Notes: generated from the sequence alone by a model not told the origin. Positions 16,525 through 25,513 are shown, counted from the first letter of the stretch. The stretch is 43,997 nucleotides of DNA from Rhodospirillaceae bacterium (GCA_018702955.1 JABJEK010000097.1:71631-115627), one strand, 5' to 3'. Translations and numbers: made by a program.

Positions 16525-16959
16525 ATGACCGAACAGCCGGATTTCGCAGCCCTCGCGCGGCAATATCTCGATCTTTGGGAAGATCAGCTCTCGGCAATGG
16601 CGGCCGATCCTGATCTGGCCGAACAGACCGCACGTTTCTTCGACACGATGACGCAACTGGGCGCAATCTCGCACCCCATGGGCGCCTCCGGACTGGCAGC
16701 CCTCATGGCCCAGATGTCCGGCCATGCGAGCGCAACGACGGACGGATCCGATGGACCCAAAGACCAACCCACCTCCGCGGCTGGGGCCGCGTCCGCTGCC
16801 GCTGCACCTGATGACCGCGATCAACGGCTGGACGAGCTCACGCGGCGCCTTGCCGATGTTGAGGAACGACTCCATCGACTGGAATCCGGAGATCGCGGCG
16901 CGCGCCGCGCAACTGCAAAAAAGCCTGCCGGCGGAACCACCGGCCGAAAACGAAGCTGA
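16525..16959 (+). CDS. PhaE-like PHA synthase partner / PHA-associated small protein
   Basis: 144 residues. The N-terminal helix-rich part (FAALARQYLDLWEDQLSAMA, ARFFDTMTQ) resembles the start of PhaE/PhaR-type PHA synthase subunits. A variable Ala/Ser/Asp stretch (about 70-95) follows, then a coiled coil with heptad spacing (RLDELTRRLADVEERLHRLE, about 99-118) and a basic tail ending GRKRS. Its last 209 bp overlap phaC in another frame. PhaE-type subunits bind and activate short class III synthases, which fits the neighbouring 415-residue PhaC. Naming as phaE is not certain because PhaE proteins are usually longer. Confidence 0.7.
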   Translation: MTEQPDFAALARQYLDLWEDQLSAMAADPDLAEQTARFFDTMTQLGAISHPMGASGLAALMAQMSGHASATTDGSDGPKDQPTSAAGAASAAAAPDDRDQRLDELTRRLADVEERLHRLESGDRGARRATAKKPAGGTTGRKRS

Positions 16960-17998
16960 CCCGTTCACCAACGCTGTCGAGACCGAAATTGCCGCACGGC
17001 TGACGGCATTCTCGGCCGGCGTGAATGCCTATCGCCACCACCCCTATCATCGCCAGCTGCCCGACCCGCCGACGTTGTGGGAGTCGGGTGCGACCCGCCT
17101 GCTCGACTACGGGCCGGCTGACGGCCGCCCGATCCTGTTCGTCCCCTCCCTGATCAACCGGGCCTACATCCTCGATCTGTCCGAACGGCGTAGCCTCATG
17201 CGCTGGCTCGCGGCCGAGACCGGGCTTCGCCCGCTGCTCGTGGATTGGGGGCTGCCCGGACCCGCGGAGCGTAATTTCACGCTTACCGACTACATCACCG
17301 GACCACTCTCAGGCGCGCTCGATCAGGCCAACACAGCTGCGGGTGGGCCGGTGCCGGTGGTCGGCTACTGCATGGGTGGGTTGCTGTCTCTCGCCCTCGC
17401 GGCGATCCGGCCCGCCGATGTCGCAGCGTTGGCATTGCTCGCCACCCCATGGAACTTCCATGCCGAGCGCGTCGCCCAGGCCGAAGCGCTTGCCCGGACC
17501 GTCGAGGCGTCCACCCCTCTTCTGGAGGCGTATGGCGAGTTGCCGGTGGACATCATCCAGTCGATGTTCTCGGCGCTCGACCCGTTCCTGGTCACCCGCA
17601 AGTTCATCCGCTTCGCGACGGCGCAAACCGACAGCCCGGCCGCAGAGGCGTTTGTTGCGCTGGAAGATTGGCTGAATGACGGGGTCCCCCTGTCCGGGCC
17701 GGTTGCGCGCGAATGCATGGGCGGCTGGTACGGCCGCAACGCGCCTCACCTGGGGCAATGGGTGGTCGACGGCACGGCCGTCCGGCCCGAGGCGATCAAT
17801 ATCCCGGCGCGGGTGCTGATCCCTCAACAGGACCGAATCGTCCCGCCCGCATCGGCCCAGGCTTTGGCGGACGCGCTGCCGAACGCCGAAGCGAGCAGCA
17901 CGCCGCTCGGTCATATCGGGATGGTCGCAGGCTCGCGCGCCCAGGCGCTTGTCTGGGAGCCGCTCGCCGAATGGCTGTCGGGGGTCTCCCCCCGTTAG
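16751..17998 (+). CDS. phaC: PHA synthase (class III-like PhaC)
   Basis: About 415 residues from ATG 16751 (alternatives 16724, 16811, 16859). The nucleophile elbow is GYCMGG with Cys207 in place of the lipase serine, the signature of PHA synthases. Asp361 (QDRIVPP) and His388 (GHIGMV) complete the triad. PYWVE-like context, LLVDWGLPG and LATPWNFHA match synthases. The length fits class III rather than the 560-600-residue class I enzymes common in alphaproteobacteria. It polymerises 3-hydroxyacyl-CoA at the granule surface. The 5' 209 bp overlap the PhaE-like gene in a different frame; the overlapping residues (RPLPLHLMTAINGW, LRNDSIDWNPEIAAR) look conserved, so I keep the upstream start. Confidence 0.85.
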   Translation: MDPKTNPPPRLGPRPLPLHLMTAINGWTSSRGALPMLRNDSIDWNPEIAARAAQLQKSLPAEPPAENEADPFTNAVETEIAARLTAFSAGVNAYRHHPYHRQLPDPPTLWESGATRLLDYGPADGRPILFVPSLINRAYILDLSERRSLMRWLAAETGLRPLLVDWGLPGPAERNFTLTDYITGPLSGALDQANTAAGGPVPVVGYCMGGLLSLALAAIRPADVAALALLATPWNFHAERVAQAEALARTVEASTPLLEAYGELPVDIIQSMFSALDPFLVTRKFIRFATAQTDSPAAEAFVALEDWLNDGVPLSGPVARECMGGWYGRNAPHLGQWVVDGTAVRPEAINIPARVLIPQQDRIVPPASAQALADALPNAEASSTPLGHIGMVAGSRAQALVWEPLAEWLSGVSPR

Positions 17999-18138
17999 TG
18001 GGTCGCCCGGTAGTTCGCTGGACTCCGACCCTTACCCGGTCTATATCCAATAAGGACTGAAAAACAGCGGATTTCGGCGGATTCGTGCAGTACGCACACC
18101 GTCCCGGCCGATCCGTGAAATCGATCAGGAGAGATAGA

Positions 18139-19314
18139 ATGTCGGACGTCGTGATTGCCGGTGCAGCCCGGACCCCTGTCGGAGCCTTCAACGGCGCCCT
18201 CGCCAGCCTGAGCGCTGCAGAACTGGGCACCGTCGCGATCTCAAACGCGCTCGAGCGGGCCGGAGTCCCGGCCGCAGATGTCGACGAAGTGGTCATGGGT
18301 CAGGTCCTGACAGCCGCGACCGGCATGAACCCCGCCCGCCAGGCGCTGCTCGCCGCGGGCATTCCGGACGATCGCACGGCGTATCTGATCAACCAGGTCT
18401 GCGGCTCGGGCCTGCGTGCCGTCGCCCAGGGCTTTCAGGCGATCAAGCTCGGTGAAGCCGATGTTATCGTCGCCGGCGGCCAGGAAAGCATGAGCCAATC
18501 GCCTCATGCGTCGCAGATGCGCAACGGCACCAAGATGGGCGACGTCAAGCTCGTCGACACGATGATCAACGACGGCCTGTGGTGTTCGCTGATGGGCTAC
18601 CACATGGGCACCACGGCCGAGAACGTCGCGGAGAAATGGCAGATCACGCGGGACGAACAGGACGCGTTTGCGGCCGGCTCCCAGCAAAAGGCAGAGGCGG
18701 CCCAGAATGACGGGCGCTTCGCCGACGAAATCGCGGCCGTGACGATCACGACACGCAAGGGCGAGACCGTCGTCGACGCGGATGAGTATCCCCGCCACGG
18801 CACCACGACCGAGACCCTCGGCAAGCTCCGCCCCGCCTTCTCCAAGGAAGGTACTGTCACGGCAGGCAACGCCTCGGGAATCAACGACGGCGGTGCGGCG
18901 ACGGTCCTGATGAGTTCCGACGAAGCTGCCAAGCGCGGCATCACCCCGCTGGCGCGGATCGCCTCCTGGGCGACCGCCGGCGTCGACCCGGCCGTGATGG
19001 GCTCGGGCCCGATCCCGGCCAGCCGCAAAGCGCTGGAACGCGCGGGCTGGAGCGTCGGCGATGTCGAACTGGTCGAGGCCAACGAGGCCTTCGCCGCCCA
19101 GGCGATCGCGGTCAACCGCGACATGGGCTGGGACCCGGAGATCGTCAACGTCAATGGCGGCGCCATCGCGATCGGACATCCGATCGGTGCCTCGGGTGCC
19201 CGGGTGCTGGTGACGCTGCTGCACGAAATGCAGAAACGCGATGCCAAGAAGGGCCTCACGACCCTGTGCATCGGCGGCGGCATGGGCATCGCGCTCTGCG
19301 TCGAGCGGGACTAG
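18139..19314 (+). CDS. phaA: acetyl-CoA C-acetyltransferase
   Basis: 391 residues, standard thiolase size. Cys88 in NQVCGSGL is the acylated cysteine, His in AIGHPIGASGAR and the second Cys in LCIGGGMG complete the active site. AGGAGAGATAG precedes ATG 18139, favouring it over the in-frame start at 18085. It condenses two acetyl-CoA to acetoacetyl-CoA. Lying between phaC and phaB, it supplies PHA precursors. The 140-bp gap after phaC carries an AT-rich patch and GTGC-N5-GCAC at 18085-18097, so it may have its own promoter. Confidence 0.95.
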   Translation: MSDVVIAGAARTPVGAFNGALASLSAAELGTVAISNALERAGVPAADVDEVVMGQVLTAATGMNPARQALLAAGIPDDRTAYLINQVCGSGLRAVAQGFQAIKLGEADVIVAGGQESMSQSPHASQMRNGTKMGDVKLVDTMINDGLWCSLMGYHMGTTAENVAEKWQITRDEQDAFAAGSQQKAEAAQNDGRFADEIAAVTITTRKGETVVDADEYPRHGTTTETLGKLRPAFSKEGTVTAGNASGINDGGAATVLMSSDEAAKRGITPLARIASWATAGVDPAVMGSGPIPASRKALERAGWSVGDVELVEANEAFAAQAIAVNRDMGWDPEIVNVNGGAIAIGHPIGASGARVLVTLLHEMQKRDAKKGLTTLCIGGGMGIALCVERD

Positions 19315-19408
19315 CCAGACAAGCATAACGGGGAACGCATCATTCATCGCGGGTAACACAGAAGCGCCGGTCTGAGGCGTCACCTATCCGCATTACCGGG
19401 AGAGTAAA

Positions 19409-20131
19409 ATGGGCCGAGTAGCACTGGTTACCGGCGGCACCCGAGGAATCGGTGCCGCGATCGCGATCGCATTGAAGAATGCTGGCCGTGACGTCGTCGT
19501 CAATTACGCGGGCAACGATCATGCGGCGCGCGAGTTCGAGGAATCGACCAGCATCAAGGTGATGAAGTTCGATGTCTCCGACCATGAGGCGGTCGCCGCT
19601 GCCACCGCACAGATCGAGACAGATCTCGGGCCGATCGAAATCCTGGTCAACAACGCCGGCATCACGCGTGACAGCACGATGCATCGCATGACCTACGAGC
19701 AGTGGAAGGAAGTGATCGACACCAACCTGTCGGGCGTCTTCAACTGTTCACGCGCGGTCATCGAGGGCATGCGCGAGCGCAGCTTCGGCCGGATCGTCAA
19801 CATCGGCTCGATCAACGGCCAGGCCGGCCAGTATGGCCAGGTCAACTACGCCGCAACCAAATCGGGCATCCATGGCTTCACCAAGGCTCTGGCCCAGGAA
19901 GGCGCGGGCAAGAACATCACGGTCAACGCCATCGCACCGGGCTATGTGGACACCGACATGGTGCGCGCCGTGCCGCCGGAGGTGCTTGAGAAGATCATCG
20001 CCGGCATCCCCGTCGGGCGGCTGGGCAAGGCCGACGATATCGCGCGCGGCGTGATTTTCCTGACTGCAGACAATGCGGACTTCGTCACCGGGTCGACCCT
20101 GTCGATCAATGGTGGCCAGCACATGTACTAG
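19409..20131 (+). CDS. phaB: acetoacetyl-CoA reductase
   Basis: 240-residue short-chain dehydrogenase. VTGGTRGIGAAIA near the start binds NADPH, NNAGITRD and IVNIGSINGQ are the structural and Ser motifs, and YAATKSG carries the Tyr/Lys pair. IVNIGSINGQAGQYGQVNY and VDTDMVRAVPPEV match PhaB, separating it from FabG. It reduces acetoacetyl-CoA to (R)-3-hydroxybutyryl-CoA. The ribosome site is GGGAGAG before ATG 19409. It follows phaA by 94 bp. Confidence 0.94.
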   Translation: MGRVALVTGGTRGIGAAIAIALKNAGRDVVVNYAGNDHAAREFEESTSIKVMKFDVSDHEAVAAATAQIETDLGPIEILVNNAGITRDSTMHRMTYEQWKEVIDTNLSGVFNCSRAVIEGMRERSFGRIVNIGSINGQAGQYGQVNYAATKSGIHGFTKALAQEGAGKNITVNAIAPGYVDTDMVRAVPPEVLEKIIAGIPVGRLGKADDIARGVIFLTADNADFVTGSTLSINGGQHMY

Positions 20132-20158
20132 GCGGCCGCGCACGAACGGCACCCGAAG

Positions 20159-20899
20159 ATGCTCGAACTTCTGACCGATCCGGCCGCCTGGGCCAGCTTG
20201 CTGACCCTGACCCTGCTCGAGGTTGTGCTCGGCGTCGACAATGTGATTTTCCTGTCGATCGTCACGTCGCGCCTGCCGGCCGCACAACAGCCCCGCGCGC
20301 GGCGGATCGGGCTGATCCTGGCGCTCGGTGGCCGGGTGGTGCTGCTGCTCGCGCTCGGCTGGCTGATCGGGCTCACCGCTCCGCTGCTCTCGTTTCTGGG
20401 GGTCGAGCTTTCCTGGCGTGATCTGATCCTCGCGGTCGGCGGGCTGTTCCTGATCTACAAGGCCACGACCGAGATCCACGTGATGCTCGAGGGAGAGAAC
20501 GCCGGAGGCCATGGCGGCAAGCCCGGCTCGGCGGTGTTCGCCGCCGTGCTGGTGCAGATCTTCCTGCTCGATCTGGTCTTCTCGCTGGACTCGGTCCTGA
20601 CCGCCATCGGCATGGCCGACGAGATCATCATCATGGTCGCGGCCGTGACCATCGCGATCGGCGTGATGATCGTCGCCGCCGAACCCCTCAGCGCATTTGT
20701 GCAGCGGCACCCGACCGTGAAGATGCTGGCGCTGTCGTTCCTGCTGCTGATCGGCGTGGCGCTGATTGCCGACGGGTTCGAGTTCCACATCCCGCGCGGA
20801 TACCTCTACTTCGGCGTCGCGTTCGCCACCGCCATAGAGATTCTCAACCTGATTGCCCGCAAGCGCCGCACCGATCCAAGCGCGGACACGGCAGGATGA
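20159..20899 (+). CDS. TerC-family integral membrane protein
   Basis: 246 residues with about seven transmembrane helices. The family's buried acidic motifs are present: EVVLGVDNVIFLS near residue 22 and LVFSLDSVLTAIGMADE near 140. TerC-like proteins are implicated in metal (Mn) export or redox-linked metal handling during secretion. It starts a three-gene run: its stop overlaps the NUDIX start by four bases. The ribosome site is weak. Confidence 0.92.
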   Translation: MLELLTDPAAWASLLTLTLLEVVLGVDNVIFLSIVTSRLPAAQQPRARRIGLILALGGRVVLLLALGWLIGLTAPLLSFLGVELSWRDLILAVGGLFLIYKATTEIHVMLEGENAGGHGGKPGSAVFAAVLVQIFLLDLVFSLDSVLTAIGMADEIIIMVAAVTIAIGVMIVAAEPLSAFVQRHPTVKMLALSFLLLIGVALIADGFEFHIPRGYLYFGVAFATAIEILNLIARKRRTDPSADTAG

Positions 20900-21444
20900 G
20901 CCGCGAATATCCCAAACGGCCCATCGCGGGGGTCGGGGTCGTTGTGCTGCGGGACGATCAGGTCCTGATGATCCGCCGCGGGCGTGAACCGCGCATCGGT
21001 CAGTGGAGCATCCCCGGCGGCAAACAGGAACTCGGCGAGACCTGGCAGGAAACTGCGGTGCGCGAAATCCGCGAGGAGACCGGCGTCGAGATCGACGTGA
21101 TCGGCATCGTCGATGTGGTCGATGCGATCGTGCGCGATGGCGACCCGCCGCGCCCGGGCACGGCCGAGGACGGCACCGAAGGGGTTGGCATGGCGGCGGC
21201 GAATGACGACGGGGACGCGACCGTCGTCCCACTGCATGACACACCGCGGGTGCGATACCACTACACCCTCGTCGATTGCGCCGCGATCTGGACCGGCGGC
21301 GAGCCGGTGGCCGGCGGCGATGCCGCCCACGCCGAATGGTGGCCCCTCGACCGGATCGATGAACTATCTCTCTGGTCCGAGACGGTCCGTATCATCACCG
21401 AGGCCGCGGCCCTCGCCGCAGCCGGACGACGCGGGCCCCGTTGA
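20896..21444 (+). CDS. NUDIX hydrolase
   Basis: 182 residues. The Nudix box is complete, from GGKQELGE through REIREETGVEI (about residues 37-59). An insertion rich in Asp/Gly/Pro (about 78-110) separates strands beyond the box. WSIPGGKQELGE is typical of ADP-ribose/nucleotide-sugar type enzymes, but the substrate is not identifiable. ATG overlaps the terC stop (ATGA), and its own stop overlaps the next start. Confidence 0.92.
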   Translation: MSREYPKRPIAGVGVVVLRDDQVLMIRRGREPRIGQWSIPGGKQELGETWQETAVREIREETGVEIDVIGIVDVVDAIVRDGDPPRPGTAEDGTEGVGMAAANDDGDATVVPLHDTPRVRYHYTLVDCAAIWTGGEPVAGGDAAHAEWWPLDRIDELSLWSETVRIITEAAALAAAGRRGPR

Positions 21445-22361
21445 ACGCAACACCCCCGACACATGCAAACACACGCGCCACCTTGATCGGCCTGTCGGCG
21501 GTGCTGATCTGGTCCACGCTCGCGCTATTTGGCGCGCTGGCCGGACCGGTCCCACCCCTGCAACTCGTCGCGATGGCCTTCACGATCGTCTTCGCCCTGA
21601 CCCTGACCGTCTGGCTGCTGCGGGGCGATAACCCATTGGTCCATTTGCGCCAGCCCGCATCCGTCTGGGCTCTCGGGATCGCCGGCCTGTTCGGCTATCA
21701 CCTGCTGTATTTCGTCGGTATCCAGAATGCGCCCCCGGCGGATGCAAACCTGATCAACTATCTCTGGCCGATGTTGATCGTGCTGTTCTCTGCCTTGTTG
21801 CCGTCCAACACCGGGATCGGACGCCTGCGCTGGTATCACCTCGTCGGCGCGGCGCTCGGCCTGGCCGGCACCGCGCTGATCGTCATGGGCAACGGCCTCT
21901 GGGACGGGAGCCTGCGTATCCGCGCCGACTATACCGGCGGCTATCTGGCGGCGGCCGGCGCCGCGCTCGCCTGGTCGGGATACTCGGTGTTGTCACGCAG
22001 GTTCGCGCATATCTCGACCGACGCCGTCGGTGCCTTCTGCGGCGGCACGGCGCTGCTGGCCTGGATCGCCCATCTTGCACTCGAGACGACCGTCTGGCCC
22101 AGCGGGGTCCTCGCCTGGCTCGCGGTGTTCGGCCTCGGCCTCGGGCCCGTGGGCGCGGCCTTCTTCGTCTGGGACCACGGTGTCAAACATGGCGACCTGC
22201 GGGTGCTCGGTGCCGCCGCCTACGCAGCCCCCCTGCTGTCGACGGCGCTTCTGGTCGCCGCCGGGTTGGCGGAGGGGACCTGGACGCTGGCCCTGGCCTG
22301 CGCGCTCATCGTCGCGGGCGGGCTTCTCGCCGCCCGCGAGATGCTCACACGCGCCAGCTAG
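21441..22361 (+). CDS. EamA/DMT-superfamily transporter, TTG start
   Basis: 306 residues, ten hydrophobic helices in two EamA repeats (first from LIGLSAVLIWSTLALFGAL, second from AAAGAALAWSGYSVLSRR). The start is TTG 21441, whose last bases form the NUDIX stop (TTGA), so initiation is likely by translational coupling; no nearer ATG fits before the first helix. It is probably an exporter of amino acids or other metabolites. It converges with the 4Fe-4S gene seven bases away. Confidence 0.9.
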   Translation: MNATPPTHANTRATLIGLSAVLIWSTLALFGALAGPVPPLQLVAMAFTIVFALTLTVWLLRGDNPLVHLRQPASVWALGIAGLFGYHLLYFVGIQNAPPADANLINYLWPMLIVLFSALLPSNTGIGRLRWYHLVGAALGLAGTALIVMGNGLWDGSLRIRADYTGGYLAAAGAALAWSGYSVLSRRFAHISTDAVGAFCGGTALLAWIAHLALETTVWPSGVLAWLAVFGLGLGPVGAAFFVWDHGVKHGDLRVLGAAAYAAPLLSTALLVAAGLAEGTWTLALACALIVAGGLLAAREMLTRAS

Positions 22362-22368
22362 TCGCCCG

Positions 22369-23043
22369 CTAGTTGCCGTCCTGCGCGCCCGTGAAAGCGC
22401 GCATGTGGAACCCGGCCTGATCCGGCGTGTAGACATACGCGCGCCCGATCGGGCACGCCCGCCGCGCCTGGCACCCCTGCCCCATGCAATCGCCGCTATC
22501 GGGGCCCATGATATGCCCGACGCACGCCGGGACATCGTATGTGGCGCTGGCGAATGCGCCGACAGGACAGGCCGACAGGCAGGGCCTGTCCGCACAGCTG
22601 TCGCAGGGTGACGGGTGCGTGTCCGCTTGTGCTAGCTCTAGTTTCTCTGGGAACGCCAATGCTCCGCGATAGGCATGCCACAGCCCGAACTCCGGATGGA
22701 TCAGCACACCGAGCGGCGACGGATCGACAGGTTCGGCCCGCTGCGCCCAGCGCTGGAACGGCAGATGGGGTGGCCCGCCGAACGGGAACAGAGCCGTGGC
22801 GCCAATATCCGCCGCAACCGCGTCCAGAACGTCCGTTATCCAGGCATCGAGGGGGTTGGCGCCGTCGGCATAGGCGTCACGCACGCCATCGAACGCGGCC
22901 CACATGTCCGGCCCGGCATTGCCGACCATGACCAGCGTCGCAGGGTCACCCGGAACACGATCCGCAGGCATGGGGTGGAACCCGCCGCGGGCAATCAGCC
23001 CGTGTGCGGCAAGTGCTGAATGAATTGCAGGGCTATCCGGCAC
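22369..23043 (-). CDS. 4Fe-4S cluster protein with QueG-like ferredoxin motif
   Basis: 224 residues from GTG 23043. The C-terminal half carries CDSCADRPCLSACPVGAF (residues about 145-162), one 4Fe-4S motif, and further cysteines in PACVGH, DCMGQGC and RRACPIG that can hold a second cluster. The N-terminal half (about 1-130) resembles the non-corrinoid flank seen in small QueG-like ferredoxins, but no cobalamin domain is present. It is an electron-transfer or reductase partner of unknown role. It starts 11 bases after the asd stop on the same strand, so it is likely co-transcribed with asd. Confidence 0.8.
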   Translation of the reverse strand: MPDSPAIHSALAAHGLIARGGFHPMPADRVPGDPATLVMVGNAGPDMWAAFDGVRDAYADGANPLDAWITDVLDAVAADIGATALFPFGGPPHLPFQRWAQRAEPVDPSPLGVLIHPEFGLWHAYRGALAFPEKLELAQADTHPSPCDSCADRPCLSACPVGAFASATYDVPACVGHIMGPDSGDCMGQGCQARRACPIGRAYVYTPDQAGFHMRAFTGAQDGN

Positions 23044-23054
23044 GACAAGAGCAA

Positions 23055-24089
23055 CTATTCCGCCGCGATGGCCTTTTTCAGATAGTCCCGGTCGAGAAGC
23101 TCGGCTATCTGAACCGAGTTCAGGGCCGCGCCCTTGCGCAGATTGTCCGAGACAACCCAGATGTTCAGCCCGTTCTCGATCGTCGGATCCTCGCGGATGC
23201 GGCTCACATAGACCGCGTCCTCGCCGGCCGCCTCCTTGGGCGTGACATAGCCTTCGTCGGCGCGGTGATCGACCAGCACCACCCCCGGTGCATCGCGCAG
23301 GGCCGCGCGCGCGGCCTTGGCCGACACATCACGGGAAAACTGGATGTTGATTGACTCGGCATGGCTGACGAACACGGGCACCCGCACGCAGGTGGCCGTG
23401 ACCTTGATTTTCGGGTCGAGGATCTTCTTGGTCTCGACCGTCATCTTCCACTCTTCCTTGGTCGATCCGTCATCCATGAACGTATCGATATGGGGAATGA
23501 CGTTGAAGGCGATCGGCTTGGTGAACTGCTTCGCCTCGACCGGGTCGTTCACATAGACCGCGCGGGTCTGATTGAAGAGCTCGTCCATCGCATCCTTGCC
23601 GGCGCCCGACACCGACTGATAGGTCGACACGACCACCCGCTCGATGCCGAAGGCTTCGTGCAGGGGCTTGAGTGCGACCACCATCTGGATCGTCGAGCAA
23701 TTCGGGTTGGCGATGATATTGCGCTTGGTATAGCCGGCCGCCGCCTCGGGATTGACCTCGGGCACGATCAGCGGCACGTCGGGGTCCATGCGGAACTGGG
23801 ACGTGTTGTCGATGACGATGCAGCCCGCAGCCGCAGCCTTGGGCGCGTATTTCGCAGACACCTTGGAGCCCGGCGAAAACAGGCCGATATCGGTTCCCGC
23901 AAAGTCATACTCGGCCAGATTCTGGACGATCAGGGTCTGGTCTTCGCCAAACGAAACCTCGCGCCCGACCGAGCGTTCGCTCGCCAGTGCAACCACCTCA
24001 TCCACCGGGAACTCGCGCTCCGCCAGCGTTTGCAGAATTTCGCGGCCGACATTTCCCGTCGCACCGACCACCGCAACCTTGTAACCCAT
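23055..24089 (-). CDS. asd: aspartate-semialdehyde dehydrogenase
   Basis: 344 residues from ATG 24089 (MGYKVAVVG); an in-frame extension to 24185 is unlike the family. GATGNVG binds NADP, Cys131 in NPNCSTIQ is the acyl-thioester cysteine, and the GAGKDAMDEL region (about 165) and His in SHAESINIQF are catalytic/structural. It converts aspartyl phosphate to the semialdehyde for lysine, methionine and threonine synthesis. It is divergent from the nuclease-like gene. Confidence 0.97.
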   Translation of the reverse strand: MGYKVAVVGATGNVGREILQTLAEREFPVDEVVALASERSVGREVSFGEDQTLIVQNLAEYDFAGTDIGLFSPGSKVSAKYAPKAAAAGCIVIDNTSQFRMDPDVPLIVPEVNPEAAAGYTKRNIIANPNCSTIQMVVALKPLHEAFGIERVVVSTYQSVSGAGKDAMDELFNQTRAVYVNDPVEAKQFTKPIAFNVIPHIDTFMDDGSTKEEWKMTVETKKILDPKIKVTATCVRVPVFVSHAESINIQFSRDVSAKAARAALRDAPGVVLVDHRADEGYVTPKEAAGEDAVYVSRIREDPTIENGLNIWVVSDNLRKGAALNSVQIAELLDRDYLKKAIAAE

Positions 24090-24215
24090 GGGTCCAATCC
24101 TCTGATCCCCGGCCACGGCGGCCGGGTGCGGGCGATGACATAAGCCCGAACCGCCGGTTTTGCAAGGTTTGAGCGCCGATTGCATCGCCGGTCACCGGCC
24201 TGCGATAGTCCTTCC

Positions 24216-24656
24216 ATGCGCAGAATTGTATTGGCCCTGACCACATTTGCGGCAGTCCTCGCGGCCGCGACAGCGACCCTCGAAGCGCAATCAGGCAACA
24301 CGATCACCGGATTCCCGGCGGCCGAAGATGGGGCCAGCCTGTCATTTCCGGTGGGCGAGGCACGGCTCAAAGTGCGTTTCGCGGGTGTCACCGCACCCGC
24401 ACCCACCGCTTATCCCTATGGTGCCTGGGCGCATCTGGCTCTGGGCGATGCGATCGCGGGCAAGGAGGTGACCTGTCGGCTGTCGGCGGATCGCCGGGAT
24501 GCCGTCTGCACGACTCCCGGACTGGGAGACCTGGCCCGCTGGGCCGTGATCAACGGCTTCGCCGTACCCGAGCCCGGTGCCGCAGGCGATCCCTATGCGA
24601 AAGCCGCCCGTGATGCGCGCGCGGCAAGACGCGGCATCTGGGGTGGCACGCAATAG
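24216..24656 (+). CDS. secreted SNase-fold protein, probably degenerate
   Basis: 146 residues with a signal peptide (MRRIVLALTTFAAVLAAATA, cleavage after about residue 24). The remainder follows the staphylococcal nuclease fold: VRFAGVTAP where active enzymes have R-x-x-G-I-D-A-P-E, CRLSADRRDAVC, LARWAVINGFA and ARAARRGIWG. The Asp and Glu of the DAPE metal motif are absent, so nuclease activity is doubtful. The ATG is chosen over an in-frame TTG at 24180 because it opens the signal peptide. It is convergent with the methyltransferase gene. Confidence 0.78.
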   Translation: MRRIVLALTTFAAVLAAATATLEAQSGNTITGFPAAEDGASLSFPVGEARLKVRFAGVTAPAPTAYPYGAWAHLALGDAIAGKEVTCRLSADRRDAVCTTPGLGDLARWAVINGFAVPEPGAAGDPYAKAARDARAARRGIWGGTQ

Positions 24657-24662
24657 CGCTGT

Positions 24663-25466
24663 CTAGGTCTTCCGCGCGACCATGCTCACATAGTTCATGT
24701 AGCCATAGAACGTGCCGCCATCGATCCGCCGGTGCGCCTCCGCCCCGAGCGCATCAGCTGCGGCCTGGTCGATCTTACCCGCTGCGACCAGGTAATAGGC
24801 GCCGCGCAAGGTCCAACCCAGGGTCAACACGGGCGCGTCCGTATCCAGATGCCCGTGACTACGCGTCGCGGCCGGATCGAACCCGATCTCGCGCAACATG
24901 CCGGGCAACCGGCGCACCAGCCAGCGGTCGTGGACATTGTCGTCGACGAAGGCATCGATGCAGGCCTGCAAAGGGTCGTCATCGCCCGTTGCCACCGACA
25001 TGGTCGTGAAGTCACCGTCATAGATCGCCACCGACCCACCGGCCTTTAAAACCCGGTGTACCTCTGACAAAACACCTTCCGGCCCGGGCACATGGGTCAG
25101 CAGCGTGTGCAGCACGACGACATCGAAGCTGGCATCATCAAACGGCAGGTCGCGCGCGTCCGCCTGTTCAAATGAAACATTCCGCAGGTCCACCGCCAGC
25201 TCGCGCCCACGCTCAAGGAAAGGTTCCAGTTGATCCACGCCGACCACTTCGCCCACGCCGGGAATCGCGGCGATGGTTCGTGATTGCGGGCCGGTGCCAC
25301 AGCCGATGTCGAGCACCCGCGCGCCGTTGGGGAAGTCCACATCACCGAGATAGGACTGGAGTGCGGTCGCCTGCTGCGGGGTCGCCGCCCGACGCTCCAG
25401 GCTTTCCTTCATCCCGTCCAGAATTTCGTCCGGGATCGCATCCGGGTCCACATAAATATCGGGCAT
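24663..25466 (-). CDS. SAM-dependent methyltransferase (class I)
   Basis: 267 residues from ATG 25466, preceded by GGAGACTGAC. Motif I VLDIGCGTG (about residue 53), acidic strand 2 VVGVDQLEPFL, motif II DLPFDDASFDVVVLHTLLTH, and the family post-II LKAGGSVAIYD are all present, as in UbiE/Methyltransf_11 proteins. The substrate is unknown. It is divergent from the Mpo1-like gene, 47 bp apart. The in-frame extension to 25592 is rejected. Confidence 0.92.
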   Translation of the reverse strand: MPDIYVDPDAIPDEILDGMKESLERRAATPQQATALQSYLGDVDFPNGARVLDIGCGTGPQSRTIAAIPGVGEVVGVDQLEPFLERGRELAVDLRNVSFEQADARDLPFDDASFDVVVLHTLLTHVPGPEGVLSEVHRVLKAGGSVAIYDGDFTTMSVATGDDDPLQACIDAFVDDNVHDRWLVRRLPGMLREIGFDPAATRSHGHLDTDAPVLTLGWTLRGAYYLVAAGKIDQAAADALGAEAHRRIDGGTFYGYMNYVSMVARKT

Positions 25467-25513
25467 GTCAGTCTCCTCGCCTTGCCGGCTTTCTATGTGC
25501 CAGAATTCGCACC

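Noticed and set aside
19748..21244. 498-codon open frame on the - strand
   Set aside because: It is opposite phaB, terC and the NUDIX gene, and has a low-complexity Arg/Asp/Gln composition.
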